DNA of 64,000 nt, taken from positions 62,001 through 126,000 of the forward strand of contig CAWGTT010000009.1 of assembly GCA_963825645.1 (NCBI GenBank). Reading direction: 5' to 3'. Origin of the DNA: JADJPO01 sp963825645 (GTDB lineage Bacteria; Actinomycetota; Actinomycetes; Actinomycetales; Kineosporiaceae). The position numbers were made by a program, and so were the translations under genes. The first letter of the stretch is position 1. The number at the start of each line of letters is the position of its first letter. The notes beneath the pieces were generated by a model that had not been told where the DNA came from, searched no databases, and saw nothing but the letters and a program-made list of their open reading frames with translations. This document shows positions 46,532-54,915 of this stretch, in pieces.

Positions 46532-47455
46532 GTGGACGTCGCAGTCGTCGCGGCCGGGTTGCTGGTCGGTTTCGTCGTGGGCCTGACGGGCATGGGCGGC
46601 GGAGCCCTGATGACGCCGGTTCTGGTGCTCTTCTTCGGGATCGCTCCACTCGCGGCCGTCTCCAGCGACCTGGTCGCCTCGGCGGTCATGAAGCCGGTCG
46701 GCAGCTGGGTGCACATGCGCCGGGGGACCATCGACTGGTCGCTTGTCCGGTGGCTGATGCTCGGATCGGTGCCGAGCGCCTTCACCGGCGTGCTGGTGCT
46801 GCGTGTGATCGGCGACTCCGGCGACGTGCAGGCGGTGGTCAAGGTCTCGCTGGGGATCGCCCTTCTGATCGCGGCCGGCGGCCTGGTCTACAAGGCCTAC
46901 ACCACCATGCTGGTGCGGGCCCGGGTCCAGGCTGCTCGAGCCCGGGGTGAGCAGGTCAGCACCTCGCAACCGGGGCCCGTCGTCGTCCGGCCGCTGCCCA
47001 CCCTGCTGACCGGGGTGGCCGGGGGGCTGATCGTCGGGATGACCTCGGTGGGCTCCGGGTCGTTGATCATCATCGCCCTGCTCGCTCTGTACCCCACTCT
47101 GACGGCCAACCGGCTGGTCGGCACCGACCTGGTGCAGGCCGTGCCGCTGGTCGCCAGCGCGGCCCTGGGCCACCTGCTGTTCGGGGACTTCCAGCTCGAC
47201 CTCACCGCCGCGTTGCTGGTGGGGTCCATCCCCGGGGTCTACCTCGGGGCCCAGATGTCCTCGCGGGCCCCCGGGTGGATCATCCGCCGGGCTCTGGCGC
47301 TGGTGCTGGTCGCGTCCGGGCTCAAGCTGCTCGGGGTGCCGAACGCCGTCCTGGGGGTGGTGCTCGTGGCCGCGGCCGTGCTCGGCCCGCTGCTGTGGGG
47401 TCAGGTGCGCCGACGCGAGGGTGAGCGCGCGCAGCGCCGTGGCGTCCTGACCTGA
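46532..47455 (+). CDS. TauE/SafE-family sulfite/organosulfur transporter
   Basis: Membrane protein with about eight segments in two halves, each beginning with the family GhTGhGGG-type motif (VGLTGMGGGALMTPVL and IVGMTSVGSGSLIIIALL). 307 residues, GTG 46532, 11 bases after the APS kinase, suggesting transport of sulfite or a sulfonate. The gene pair points to sulfur metabolism, but the substrate and direction are inferred. Confidence 0.87.
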   Translation: MDVAVVAAGLLVGFVVGLTGMGGGALMTPVLVLFFGIAPLAAVSSDLVASAVMKPVGSWVHMRRGTIDWSLVRWLMLGSVPSAFTGVLVLRVIGDSGDVQAVVKVSLGIALLIAAGGLVYKAYTTMLVRARVQAARARGEQVSTSQPGPVVVRPLPTLLTGVAGGLIVGMTSVGSGSLIIIALLALYPTLTANRLVGTDLVQAVPLVASAALGHLLFGDFQLDLTAALLVGSIPGVYLGAQMSSRAPGWIIRRALALVLVASGLKLLGVPNAVLGVVLVAAAVLGPLLWGQVRRREGERAQRRGVLT

Positions 47456-47490
47456 AGACATGAGCGGCCCCGATGCGGGAGCATGCCGCC

Positions 47491-48867
47491 ATGGCAGAGG
47501 TATCGCCGCCGATGGCGCTGGACCGGCTCCAGGAAGCGATCAGGGCCGGGCAGGTCGACACGGTGCTCGTCGCGTTCACCGACATGCAGGGCCGGCTACA
47601 GGGCAAGCGGATCCATGGCCGCTACTTCGTCGACGAGGTGCTGGCCCACGGCACCGAGGCCTGCAACTACCTGCTCGCCGTGGACGTCGACATGAACACC
47701 GTCGGCGGGTACAAGATCTCGAGCTGGGAGACCGGATACGGCGACTTCGTGCTGCGCCCCGACCTGTCCACCCTGCGGCCGGTGTCCTGGTTGTCCGGGA
47801 CGGCGATGGTGCAGTGCGACCTGGTCTGGCTCGACGGCGCCCAGGTGCGCGAGTCACCGCGCCAGATCCTGATGGCCCAGGCCGACCGAGCGGCCGACAT
47901 GGGGTTCGTCGCCTACGCGGGCACCGAGCTCGAGTTCATCGTCTTCGACGACACCTACGAGCAGGCGTGGGACGCCGGATACCGTGGGCTGACCCCGTCC
48001 AACCGCTACAACGTCGACTACTCCATCCTCGGGACCGGGCGGGTGGAGCCGCTGCTGCGCGACATCCGTGGCCACATGGAACGGGCGGGGCTGGTCGTCG
48101 AGTCGGCCAAGGGTGAGTGCAACGACGGCCAGCACGAGATCGCCTTCCGGTACGCCGACGTGATCACCACCGCCGACCAGCACGTGGTTTACAAGACCGC
48201 GGCGAAGGAGCTCGCCGCCCGCCACAACAAGGCGATCACCTTCATGGCCAAGTACGACGAGCGTGAAGGGAACTCCTGCCACATCCACTTGAGCCTGCGC
48301 GGCCTGGCCGGCGATGCCGTCTTCGCGAAACCGGGCGATGCGGGTGCCGGTGAGGGTCGCAGCCCGGTGTTCGCCGCGTTCGTCGCCGGAGTACTCGCCA
48401 CGATGCGGGAATTCACCCTGCTGTACGCGCCGAACGTCAACTCCTACAAGAGGTTCCAGCCTGCATCGTTCGCCCCGACCGCGATCTCCTGGGGCGAGGA
48501 CAACCGCACGTGTGCGATCCGAGTGGTCGGCCAGGGGGCCTCGCTGCGGTTGGAGAACAGGGTGCCCGGCGGGGATGTGAACCCGTACCTGGCCCTGGCC
48601 GGCATGCTGGCCGGCGGACTGTGGGGGATCGACATCGAGCTGCCCCTCGAACCGGCTCTGGTCGGTAATGCCTACACCGCCGACCGGGTCCGGGTGCCGA
48701 CCACGCTGCGCGAGGCGCGGGACGCGTTCGCCGGTTCCGTGCTGGCCCGCAACGCGTTCGGGGACGACGTGGTCGACCATTACGTCAACGCGGCGGATGT
48801 GGAGCTGGCCGCCTTCGAGGCGGCGGTGACGGACTGGGAGCGGACCCGGTGCTTCGAGCGGATGTAG
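47491..48867 (+). CDS. Glutamine-synthetase-like gamma-glutamyl ligase (GlnA3/PuuA-like)
   Basis: GS-fold ligase joining glutamate to an amine. GTELEFIVFDD, SAKGECNDGQHEIAF, FMAKYDEREGNSCHIHLSL, NSYKRFQPASFAP and RLENRVPGGDVNPYLALA are the active-site blocks. 458 residues. Housekeeping GlnA features such as the adenylylation site are absent, and neighbours are an aldehyde dehydrogenase, an SDR and a PuuD-like hydrolase, so it probably glutamylates a polyamine or ethanolamine-like amine for catabolism. ATG 47491 follows GGGAG by about 9 bases; ATG 47473 is possible. Confidence 0.88.
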   Translation: MAEVSPPMALDRLQEAIRAGQVDTVLVAFTDMQGRLQGKRIHGRYFVDEVLAHGTEACNYLLAVDVDMNTVGGYKISSWETGYGDFVLRPDLSTLRPVSWLSGTAMVQCDLVWLDGAQVRESPRQILMAQADRAADMGFVAYAGTELEFIVFDDTYEQAWDAGYRGLTPSNRYNVDYSILGTGRVEPLLRDIRGHMERAGLVVESAKGECNDGQHEIAFRYADVITTADQHVVYKTAAKELAARHNKAITFMAKYDEREGNSCHIHLSLRGLAGDAVFAKPGDAGAGEGRSPVFAAFVAGVLATMREFTLLYAPNVNSYKRFQPASFAPTAISWGEDNRTCAIRVVGQGASLRLENRVPGGDVNPYLALAGMLAGGLWGIDIELPLEPALVGNAYTADRVRVPTTLREARDAFAGSVLARNAFGDDVVDHYVNAADVELAAFEAAVTDWERTRCFERM

Positions 48868-48880
48868 AGGACTCAGGGAT

Positions 48881-48970
48881 GGGCACAACGTCACGTCGTG
48901 CCCGTCGTGCGGGCACAACGTCACGCCGTGCCCGTCTAGCGGGCACAACGTCACGCCGTGCCCACCGTGA
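48881..48970. repeat. Three tandem 30-bp repeats, each a near-perfect dyad
   Basis: Units 48881-48910, 48911-48940 and 48941-48970. Each contains GGGCAC and GTGCCC 11 bases apart; in unit 1 the 23-base dyad has only one mismatched pair (inner ACGT-N-ACGT). They fill the space between the GS-like gene and the aldehyde dehydrogenase, 34 bases before its start. Confidence 0.9.
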
Positions 48971-49003
48971 CGTGGGCCTGCCGCTACTTGGAGTTAGTCT
49001 CCG

Positions 49004-50374
49004 ATGACCGTTCGCAAGGTCGTCGACCCGGCGACCGAGCAGGTCGTCGCCGAGGTGGAGCAGGCGGACGCCGCGGCCGCCGACGAGGCGGTCGAGCGGG
49101 CGCACGCCGCGTGGCCGACCTGGCGGGCCGTGGCTCCGGCGGACCGGGCGCGCCTGCTGCGCCGCTTCGCTGAGCAGGTCGACGCCCACCTCGAGGAGCT
49201 CGCTGGTCTGGAGGTGCGCGGCGCCGGTCACACCATCGCCAACGCCCGCTGGGAAGCCGGCAACGTCCGTGACGTGCTCAGCTACTACGCCGCCGCTCCG
49301 GAACGCCTGTTCGGACGGCAGATCCCGGTGGCCGGCGGGGTCGATCTCACCTTCGCCGAGCCCGTCGGCGTGGTCGGGCTGATCGTGCCCTGGAACTTCC
49401 CGTTGCCGATCGCGGGGTGGGGTCTGGCGCCGGCTCTGGCCGCCGGGTGCCCGGTGGTGCTCAAACCGGCCCAGCTGACCCCGCTGACCGCTGTTCGACT
49501 CGGTGAGCTGGCGCTCGAGGCCGGCATCCCGCCGGAGGTGTTCCAGGTCCTGCCCGGCCAGGGCAGCGTGGTCGGCCGGCGCCTGGTAGACCACCGGTTG
49601 GTTCGCAAGATCGTCTTCACCGGGTCCACCGAGGTGGGCACCCGGATCGCCGCGCGGGCCGCCGAGTCCGTCAAGCGGCTCACTCTGGAGCTGGGCGGCA
49701 AGAGCGCCAACATCGTCTTCGCCGACGCGGACCTGGACAAGGCTGCCGCCACCGCCCCCCACGGGGTCTTCGACAACGCCGGGCAGGACTGCTGCGCCCG
49801 CTCGCGGATCCTGGTGCAGCGCCGCGTGTACGACGCCTTCCTGGAGCGGCTCGAGCCGGCGGTCGCGGGCGTGACCGTGTGCTCGCCCGAGCGCGAGGAC
49901 GCCGAGATGGGGCCGCTGATCTCGGCCGCCCATCGTCGGGTGGTGCGGTCCTTCGTCGAGGACGCCGACGAACCGGTGGACGTGGCCTTCCGTGGCTCCG
50001 CGCCGTCCGGGCCGGGGTTCTGGTACCCGCCCACGGTGGTCCTGGCGAGGTCGGCCAGCGACCGGGTCTGGCGCGAGGAGGTGTTCGGCCCAGTGGTCGC
50101 CGTCCTGCCGTTCGAGGACGAGGCGGAGGCGGTCGCGATGGCCAACGACACCGAGTACGGGCTGGCAGGGTCGATCTGGACCCGGGACGTCGGCCGGGCG
50201 CTTCGGGTGGCCCGCGGGGTCGAGTCCGGCAACCTGTCGGTGAACTCGCACTCCTCGGTGCGCTACACCACCCCGTTCGGCGGGTTCAAGAGATCGGGAC
50301 TGGGTCGCGAGCTCGGCCCCGACGCGCTCGCATCGTTCACCGAGGTGAAGAACGTCTTCATCGCCACCGACTGA
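49004..50374 (+). CDS. NAD(P)-dependent aldehyde dehydrogenase (PuuC-like role)
   Basis: Oxidises an aldehyde to the acid. Catalytic Cys263 in GQDCCARS, general-base Glu in LELGGKS near 230, and NAD-site motifs VPWNFPLPI and FTGSTEVG. 456 residues, slightly shorter than the 480-500 norm because of a short N-terminus. ATG 49004. In this cluster it would act on a gamma-glutamylated amino-aldehyde, as PuuC does; that is inferred from context. Confidence 0.9.
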   Translation: MTVRKVVDPATEQVVAEVEQADAAAADEAVERAHAAWPTWRAVAPADRARLLRRFAEQVDAHLEELAGLEVRGAGHTIANARWEAGNVRDVLSYYAAAPERLFGRQIPVAGGVDLTFAEPVGVVGLIVPWNFPLPIAGWGLAPALAAGCPVVLKPAQLTPLTAVRLGELALEAGIPPEVFQVLPGQGSVVGRRLVDHRLVRKIVFTGSTEVGTRIAARAAESVKRLTLELGGKSANIVFADADLDKAAATAPHGVFDNAGQDCCARSRILVQRRVYDAFLERLEPAVAGVTVCSPEREDAEMGPLISAAHRRVVRSFVEDADEPVDVAFRGSAPSGPGFWYPPTVVLARSASDRVWREEVFGPVVAVLPFEDEAEAVAMANDTEYGLAGSIWTRDVGRALRVARGVESGNLSVNSHSSVRYTTPFGGFKRSGLGRELGPDALASFTEVKNVFIATD

Positions 50375-50432
50375 CACTGACCGACACCGATCGACACTGA
50401 CCGACACCGATCGACACTGACCGACACCGATC
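50373..50432. repeat. Three perfect 20-bp tandem repeats after the aldehyde dehydrogenase
   Basis: Unit GACACTGACCGACACCGATC at 50373, 50393 and 50413, with a decayed fourth copy from 50433. The first copy begins within the stop codon. It fills most of the gap to the SDR gene. Confidence 0.92.
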
Positions 50433-50469
50433 AACACTGACTGACATCCTCTGTCCCACAAGGAGTCCC

Positions 50470-51234
50470 GTGGATCGCTACACAGACAGGGTGGCCTTGG
50501 TCACCGGCGGCGCCAGCGGGATCGGCGCGGCCAGCGCCCGCCGACTGGCCGCCGAGGGCGCGAGCGTCGTGGTCGTCGACGTCAACGAGGCCGCCGGCCG
50601 GGCGATCGCCGACGAGCTGGGCGGCCTGTTCGTCGTCGCCGACGTGACCAGCCCGCAGGACAACGAGCGCATGTACGCGCTCACCGTGCAGCGGTACGGG
50701 CGGATCGACGTCGCCTTCCACAACGCCGGCATCTCCCCACCGGACGACGACTCCATCCTGGACACCGGCATCGAGGCCTGGCGCCGCGTGCAGGAGGTCA
50801 ACCTCACGTCGGTCTACCTGGGCTGCAAGGCGGTACTGCCGCACATGATCGCCCAGGGGAAGGGGTCGATCATCAACACCGCCTCGTTCGTGGCGACGCT
50901 GGGCGCCGCGACGTCGCAGATCTCCTACACCGCCAGCAAGGGCGGGGTGCTCGCGATGACCCGTGAGCTGGGCGTCCAGTTCGCCCGCCAGGGAGTGCGG
51001 GTGAACGCGCTCTCACCCGGGCCGGTGGCGACGCCGCTGCTGATGGAGCTGTTCGCCGCGGATCCCGAGCTCGCCGAACGCCGGCTGGTGCACGTCCCGA
51101 TGGGTCGGTTCGCCGAGCCGGACGAGATCGCGGCGGCGGTGGCCTTCCTCGGCAGTGACGACGCCGGTTTCGTCACCGCGAGCAACTTCCTGGTCGACGG
51201 AGGCATCACCGGCGCCTACGTCACGCCGCTGTGA
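50470..51234 (+). CDS. Short-chain dehydrogenase/reductase
   Basis: Classical SDR: TGGASGIGAASA cofactor motif at about residues 13-24, NAG (HNAGIS), catalytic Ser...YTASK near 152-158, and the C-terminal VTASNFLVDGGITGAYV. 254 residues. GTG 50470 has AAGGAG upstream. Its stop overlaps the PuuD-like start (GTGA). Substrate not readable; SDRs recur in actinobacterial GlnA-like/PuuD clusters and may act on an alcohol or aldehyde intermediate. Confidence 0.88.
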   Translation: MDRYTDRVALVTGGASGIGAASARRLAAEGASVVVVDVNEAAGRAIADELGGLFVVADVTSPQDNERMYALTVQRYGRIDVAFHNAGISPPDDDSILDTGIEAWRRVQEVNLTSVYLGCKAVLPHMIAQGKGSIINTASFVATLGAATSQISYTASKGGVLAMTRELGVQFARQGVRVNALSPGPVATPLLMELFAADPELAERRLVHVPMGRFAEPDEIAAAVAFLGSDDAGFVTASNFLVDGGITGAYVTPL

Positions 51235-51992
51235 CCACCACTGCGACCGATGCCCGCGAGCCGGGCGGCGGGCGGCGTCCGGTGGTCGGTCTGACCTGCT
51301 ACTCGGTGCCCGCGCGGTGGGGTGTCTGGGATATGGAGGCGGCGCTGCTGCCGCGCCCGTACGTCGATGCCGTCGCCCGAGCCGGCGGGGTGCCGGTGCT
51401 GCTGCCGCCGCTACCGGGCCTGGTCGAGGAGATGCTGGACCGGCTGGACGCTCTGGTGCTGGCCGGTGGACCGGACATCGCGCCGTCGCAGTACGGGCGG
51501 GTGCCGGGTCCGCACACCCAGCCCGCGTCCCCGCAGCGGGACGCCGCCGAGCTCGGGCTGCTCTCCGGAGCGGTGGAGCGCGAGCTACCCGTGCTGGCCG
51601 TATGCCGGGGCATGCAGCTGCTCAACGTGGCCCGGGGCGGCACCCTGCACCAGCATCTGCCCGACGTGCCCGGACTGCCGCCGGACCACGATCACTCGCC
51701 CGGCCCGGGGCAGTTCGGTCGGCACCCGGTACACGTCGCCGAGGGCACCCGGCTGGCCAGGGCACTGGGCCGGTTGGAGGTCGACGCCGTGCCCGCCTAC
51801 CACCATCAGGGCATCGAGGTGCTCGGCGCTGGGCTGGTCGAGAGCGCCTGGGCCGGCGACGGTCTGGTCGAGGCGGTGGAGGACCCGGCGCTGCCGTTCT
51901 GCCTCGGCGTTCAGTGGCACCCGGAGGCAGGACAGGACCCCTCGCTGTTCCGGGCGCTGGTCGCCGCCGCCGACCATCCGTCCGCCGGATGA
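51231..51992 (+). CDS. Gamma-glutamyl-amine/GABA hydrolase (PuuD-like class I glutamine amidotransferase)
   Basis: Cleaves the gamma-glutamyl group off the oxidised product. Catalytic Cys in VLAVCRGMQLLNVARGG near residue 125, and His-x-Glu in GVQWHPEAGQ near 228. 253 residues, PuuD-like in length and in the LVLAGGPDIAPSQYG motif. GTG overlaps the SDR stop. It completes the glutamylation-oxidation-hydrolysis route begun by the GS-like enzyme. Confidence 0.9.
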   Translation: MTTTATDAREPGGGRRPVVGLTCYSVPARWGVWDMEAALLPRPYVDAVARAGGVPVLLPPLPGLVEEMLDRLDALVLAGGPDIAPSQYGRVPGPHTQPASPQRDAAELGLLSGAVERELPVLAVCRGMQLLNVARGGTLHQHLPDVPGLPPDHDHSPGPGQFGRHPVHVAEGTRLARALGRLEVDAVPAYHHQGIEVLGAGLVESAWAGDGLVEAVEDPALPFCLGVQWHPEAGQDPSLFRALVAAADHPSAG

Positions 51993-52083
51993 TCGGCGTC
52001 CGGGTGAGGAGGCCCCCCATGATCTGGGTCGGCGCCGCACCACGGCGGCGATCATGTCGATGCCGTGCGCCAGACTGGTCGCC

Positions 52084-52387
52084 ATGCAGGATCGACCCGT
52101 GGGCGTGGCCTTCCCGCGGAACGGTGAGCGCCGCAGCACGTCGGCGTTCGGCCGGTCGGTGCGGGGCCCACCGGTTCGGCGTCGAGGTGTTCGACCCCTC
52201 GACCACCCGGGCGCTGATGGCGGCCCTGCTGGTGCACGACCTGCACACGGCCCCGCCGAGGTTCGACCACCCCTGGCAGGCGGAGGCGCACCAGGCCGTG
52301 CACGTCGGGCTGTGGACCGGCCCCTTCGCGCCCCGCAGCGCCCTCGGCCTGGCCGCTGTGCTCGGCGTCGGCGCGAGCCGGCAGTGA
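52084..52387 (+). pseudogene. Small hypothetical gene, apparently frameshifted
   Basis: Coding character (GC-rich third positions) is in one frame from ATG 52084 (MQDRPVGVAFPRNGERR) to about 52163, then moves to the next frame (RFGVEVFDPSTTRALMAALL ...) up to the TGA at 52387. The switch is at GGGGCCC (52163-52169), a likely one-base indel, by mutation or sequencing error. The joined product would be about 100 residues, unrecognised. Its end overlaps the next GTG. If not frameshifted, the second part could start at GTG 52124. Confidence 0.4.
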
Positions 52388-52710
52388 CGGTCGCCGTGGC
52401 GGACGGTTCAGAGCTGATGACGGTGGCCACGCGGCTCGCCGACCGGCTCCGGGTCGTCGGCCCCCGGTTCGCCGCCCGGGACGGCGTCGCGGCGGCTGCC
52501 GTCCTGGACGACGTGCGCGCCGTCCTGCAGGACCTCGCCGACCTGGGAGCCGACGCCGAGGGCATCTCCCGACGTCCGGTGCCGGTCCTGGGTGCGTATG
52601 CGCTCGGTGACCAGGTGCTGGTGCTGTCCCGCGACGTGGACGACACCGGCGACCCAGCGGCGGCAGCGGCGGCGGCCGACCTGCTAGGCGCGCTGGCCGC
52701 CCGCCTCTGA
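52384..52710 (+). CDS. Small hypothetical protein
   Basis: Not recognised. 108 residues, mostly helical and Ala-rich, with LADRLRVVGPRFAARDGVAAAAVLDDVRAVLQDLADLGADAEG and VLGAYALGDQVLVLSRDV. No signal or membrane segment. GTG 52384 overlaps the preceding stop as GTGA, so it is coupled to the frameshifted gene before it. Confidence 0.55.
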   Translation: MTVAVADGSELMTVATRLADRLRVVGPRFAARDGVAAAAVLDDVRAVLQDLADLGADAEGISRRPVPVLGAYALGDQVLVLSRDVDDTGDPAAAAAAADLLGALAARL

Positions 52711-52740
52711 GCCCCGATGGCGACCATCGCCTTCTGAGCC

Positions 52741-52843
52741 GATCACCCCGCGAAGATCACCTTGAAGATCACATTGAAGATCACGTGGCGTGGGAGTGGC
52801 TCGAATCCGTACCGATCTGCGCAACGTGATCTTCATCGTGATC
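52741..52843. promoter_or_regulatory. GATCAC iterations upstream of the pfkB/nucleoside hydrolase pair
   Basis: Three 12-base units GAAGATCAC-NNN at 52752, 52764 and 52776, an extra GATCAC at 52741, then inverse copies: ACGTGATCTTC at 52824-52834 (pairs 11 bases with 52776-52786) and GTGATC at 52838. They end about 95 bases before the kinase start. A regulator operator array or mRNA hairpin is likely. Confidence 0.6.
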
Positions 52844-52938
52844 GTGACGCTCCGGTAAGGGCGGTCGTGAGGGCGGCGGCGCCCGGCTTGTGCCCGTGTC
52901 GCGCCCGGCTTGTGCCCCGACCGGCGCTCCCTGGGACG

Positions 52939-53865
52939 ATGACCGGCGTGATGCGCGCGTCGACCTGGGAGCCGAACCCCGCCGTGGTGACGGCGGTTGG
53001 CATGGCCACGGTGGACTACCTGTACGTGGTCGACAGCCACCCCGCGCAGGACAGCGAGAACGCGGTCACCAGTCACGCGGTCGCCATCGGGGGGCCGGCG
53101 GGGCGCGCTGCCCTGACCGCGGGTCGTCTGGGCGCCGACACCAGGCTGCTGGCGATGTGCGGGTCCGATCTGCACGCCCGGGTGCTTCGGGATCAGCTGA
53201 CACGCGAGCCCCTCAGCGCCCAGTGGTTCGAGGTGGATCTGCCCAGCCAGCACTCCTGCGTGATCCTGGCGACGGATCGCGGAACCCGAACCACCGTCTG
53301 GACGGCGCAGCCGCGGGCCGACGAGCGCTTACTCGCATCCCTCGACGACGCGCTGAGCGGCGCGGACGTGGTTCTGCTGGACTGCACCGACCCCGGACTG
53401 ACCACAAAGGCGCTGGACGTCAGCCGGGAGCGGGGGGTGCCCGTCGTCATCGACACCGGCTCGTACAAGCCGTGGGTCGAGGAGGTGCTGACGGGCGTCG
53501 AGTATGTCATCTCCCCGTCGAAGTTCTTCAGCGCGCGCAGTTCCACGCTGTCCCTGCCCGACGCAATGCAGGCGGCCTACGACATCTTCGGACCCACGGT
53601 GCTGGCCGCGACGCAGGGCGAGACGGGAGGTCGGTACATCGACCGGACGGGCGTGCACCGCTACGAGCCGTTCGCGGTCACAGCCGTGGACACCTGCGGT
53701 GCCGGCGATACGTTTCACGGCGCGTTCGCCTGGGCGATCGCCGCCGGCGCGGTCACCGAGCAGGCCGTGCGGATCTCGTCGTGGGTGGCCGCCCAGAAGT
53801 GCTCGGCGCTGGGCAACGACGCCGTGCCGGACAGGCTCGCCCTGGACAGCTTCCTGGCGGGTTGA
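52939..53865 (+). CDS. PfkB-family carbohydrate kinase (ribokinase-like)
   Basis: Phosphorylates a sugar or nucleoside. GPAGRAALTAGRLGADTRLL is the N-terminal substrate motif and AVDTCGAGDTFHGAFAWAI the C-terminal ATP/anion-hole motif with the catalytic Asp. 308 residues from ATG 52939; ATG 52951 is an alternative, and longer starts overlap the repeat array. A TTA codon is at 53329-53331. The nucleoside hydrolase begins 24 bases later, so ribose from nucleosides is the likely substrate (inference). Confidence 0.87.
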   Translation: MTGVMRASTWEPNPAVVTAVGMATVDYLYVVDSHPAQDSENAVTSHAVAIGGPAGRAALTAGRLGADTRLLAMCGSDLHARVLRDQLTREPLSAQWFEVDLPSQHSCVILATDRGTRTTVWTAQPRADERLLASLDDALSGADVVLLDCTDPGLTTKALDVSRERGVPVVIDTGSYKPWVEEVLTGVEYVISPSKFFSARSSTLSLPDAMQAAYDIFGPTVLAATQGETGGRYIDRTGVHRYEPFAVTAVDTCGAGDTFHGAFAWAIAAGAVTEQAVRISSWVAAQKCSALGNDAVPDRLALDSFLAG

Positions 53866-53889
53866 CCGGCGGCGCTAGGCTCGCGACCC

Positions 53890-54912
53890 ATGTCGGCCTC
53901 CCATCGTGACGAGGTGGCGGGCAGCCCGCCCGTCCCGGTGGTGCTCGATGTCGACACCGGGGTGGACGACGCCTGCGCCCTGCTGCTCGCCGCCCGCCAC
54001 CCCGGCCTCGACCTGCAGGCGGTGACCTGCGTGGCCGGCAATGCCGAGGTCGACCAGGTGGTCGTCAACACCCTCACCGTGCTCGACGTGGCCGGACGGC
54101 CCGACGTGCCGGTGGCGCGAGGGGCAACACGGCCGCTGCTCGAGCCGGCCCGCCCGGCCCGGCACGTGCACGGCGAGGACGGCATGGGCGACCTGACGCC
54201 GTCCGGCTGGTCGCGGTCACGACGACAGCCGGACCCCCGGCCCGCCGTCGGGCTGCTGCGTGACGTCCTGGCAGCGGCCGCCGACGCCCACCGGCGCGAC
54301 GGGGCGCGCCGGGTCACCCTGGTGACGCTGGCACCGATGACGAACGTCGCCCTCTTGCTGCGAAGCCATCCCGAGACGGCCGCCGGACTTCAGCGGATCG
54401 TGTTCATGGGCGGTGCCGCCTTGGTCGGGAACGCCACGGCTGCAGCGGAGTTCAATGTCTGGCACGACCCGGAGTCGGCGGCGATCGTGCTGGACGCCGC
54501 GACCGAGCTGGGCGTCGAGGTCACCATGTACGGCCTCGACGTCTTCTACGACGTGCGGGTCAGCCGGTCCCGCGCCGTCGAGCTCATGGCCGCGGGCTCG
54601 CCCGCTTCGCGGCTTGCCGGATCCCTGGTCGACTTCCAGTGCCGACGTTTCGGCGAGGACCACGCCACCATCGGTGACGCCGGAGCGGTCTGCGCCGTGG
54701 CCGACCCGGACGGGCTGAGCACCCGGCGGCTTCCGGTGCGGGTCGAGCTGTCCGGGTCCTGGACCCGTGGCCAGACAGTCGTCGACCAGCGACCCGGTGA
54801 GCTGGACCGTCGCCATGACCCGCACGGGCCGGCTCCGGCGCTGGTCGATGTCGCGCTGGGTGTCGACGGCCGTCGCTACAGCGAGCTCTGGCTGGACGTC
54901 GTCCGCCGCTAG
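53890..54912 (+). CDS. Nucleoside hydrolase (inosine-uridine preferring family)
   Basis: Splits ribonucleosides into base and ribose. The calcium-binding, catalytic N-terminal motif VVLDVDTGVDDACALLLA is at about residues 17-34, with AEFNVWHDPESAAIVL near 193 as the second metal/ribose block. 340 residues, ATG 53890. Probably co-transcribed with the PfkB kinase as a nucleoside salvage or catabolic pair. Convergent with the methyltransferase, with 3 bases between the stops. Confidence 0.92.
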   Translation: MSASHRDEVAGSPPVPVVLDVDTGVDDACALLLAARHPGLDLQAVTCVAGNAEVDQVVVNTLTVLDVAGRPDVPVARGATRPLLEPARPARHVHGEDGMGDLTPSGWSRSRRQPDPRPAVGLLRDVLAAAADAHRRDGARRVTLVTLAPMTNVALLLRSHPETAAGLQRIVFMGGAALVGNATAAAEFNVWHDPESAAIVLDAATELGVEVTMYGLDVFYDVRVSRSRAVELMAAGSPASRLAGSLVDFQCRRFGEDHATIGDAGAVCAVADPDGLSTRRLPVRVELSGSWTRGQTVVDQRPGELDRRHDPHGPAPALVDVALGVDGRRYSELWLDVVRR

Positions 54913-54915
54913 GTG

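Noticed and set aside
48881..48970. CRISPR array
   Set aside because: The 30-bp units are directly adjacent with no variable spacers and no cas genes are in the window; the same holds for the other short arrays.
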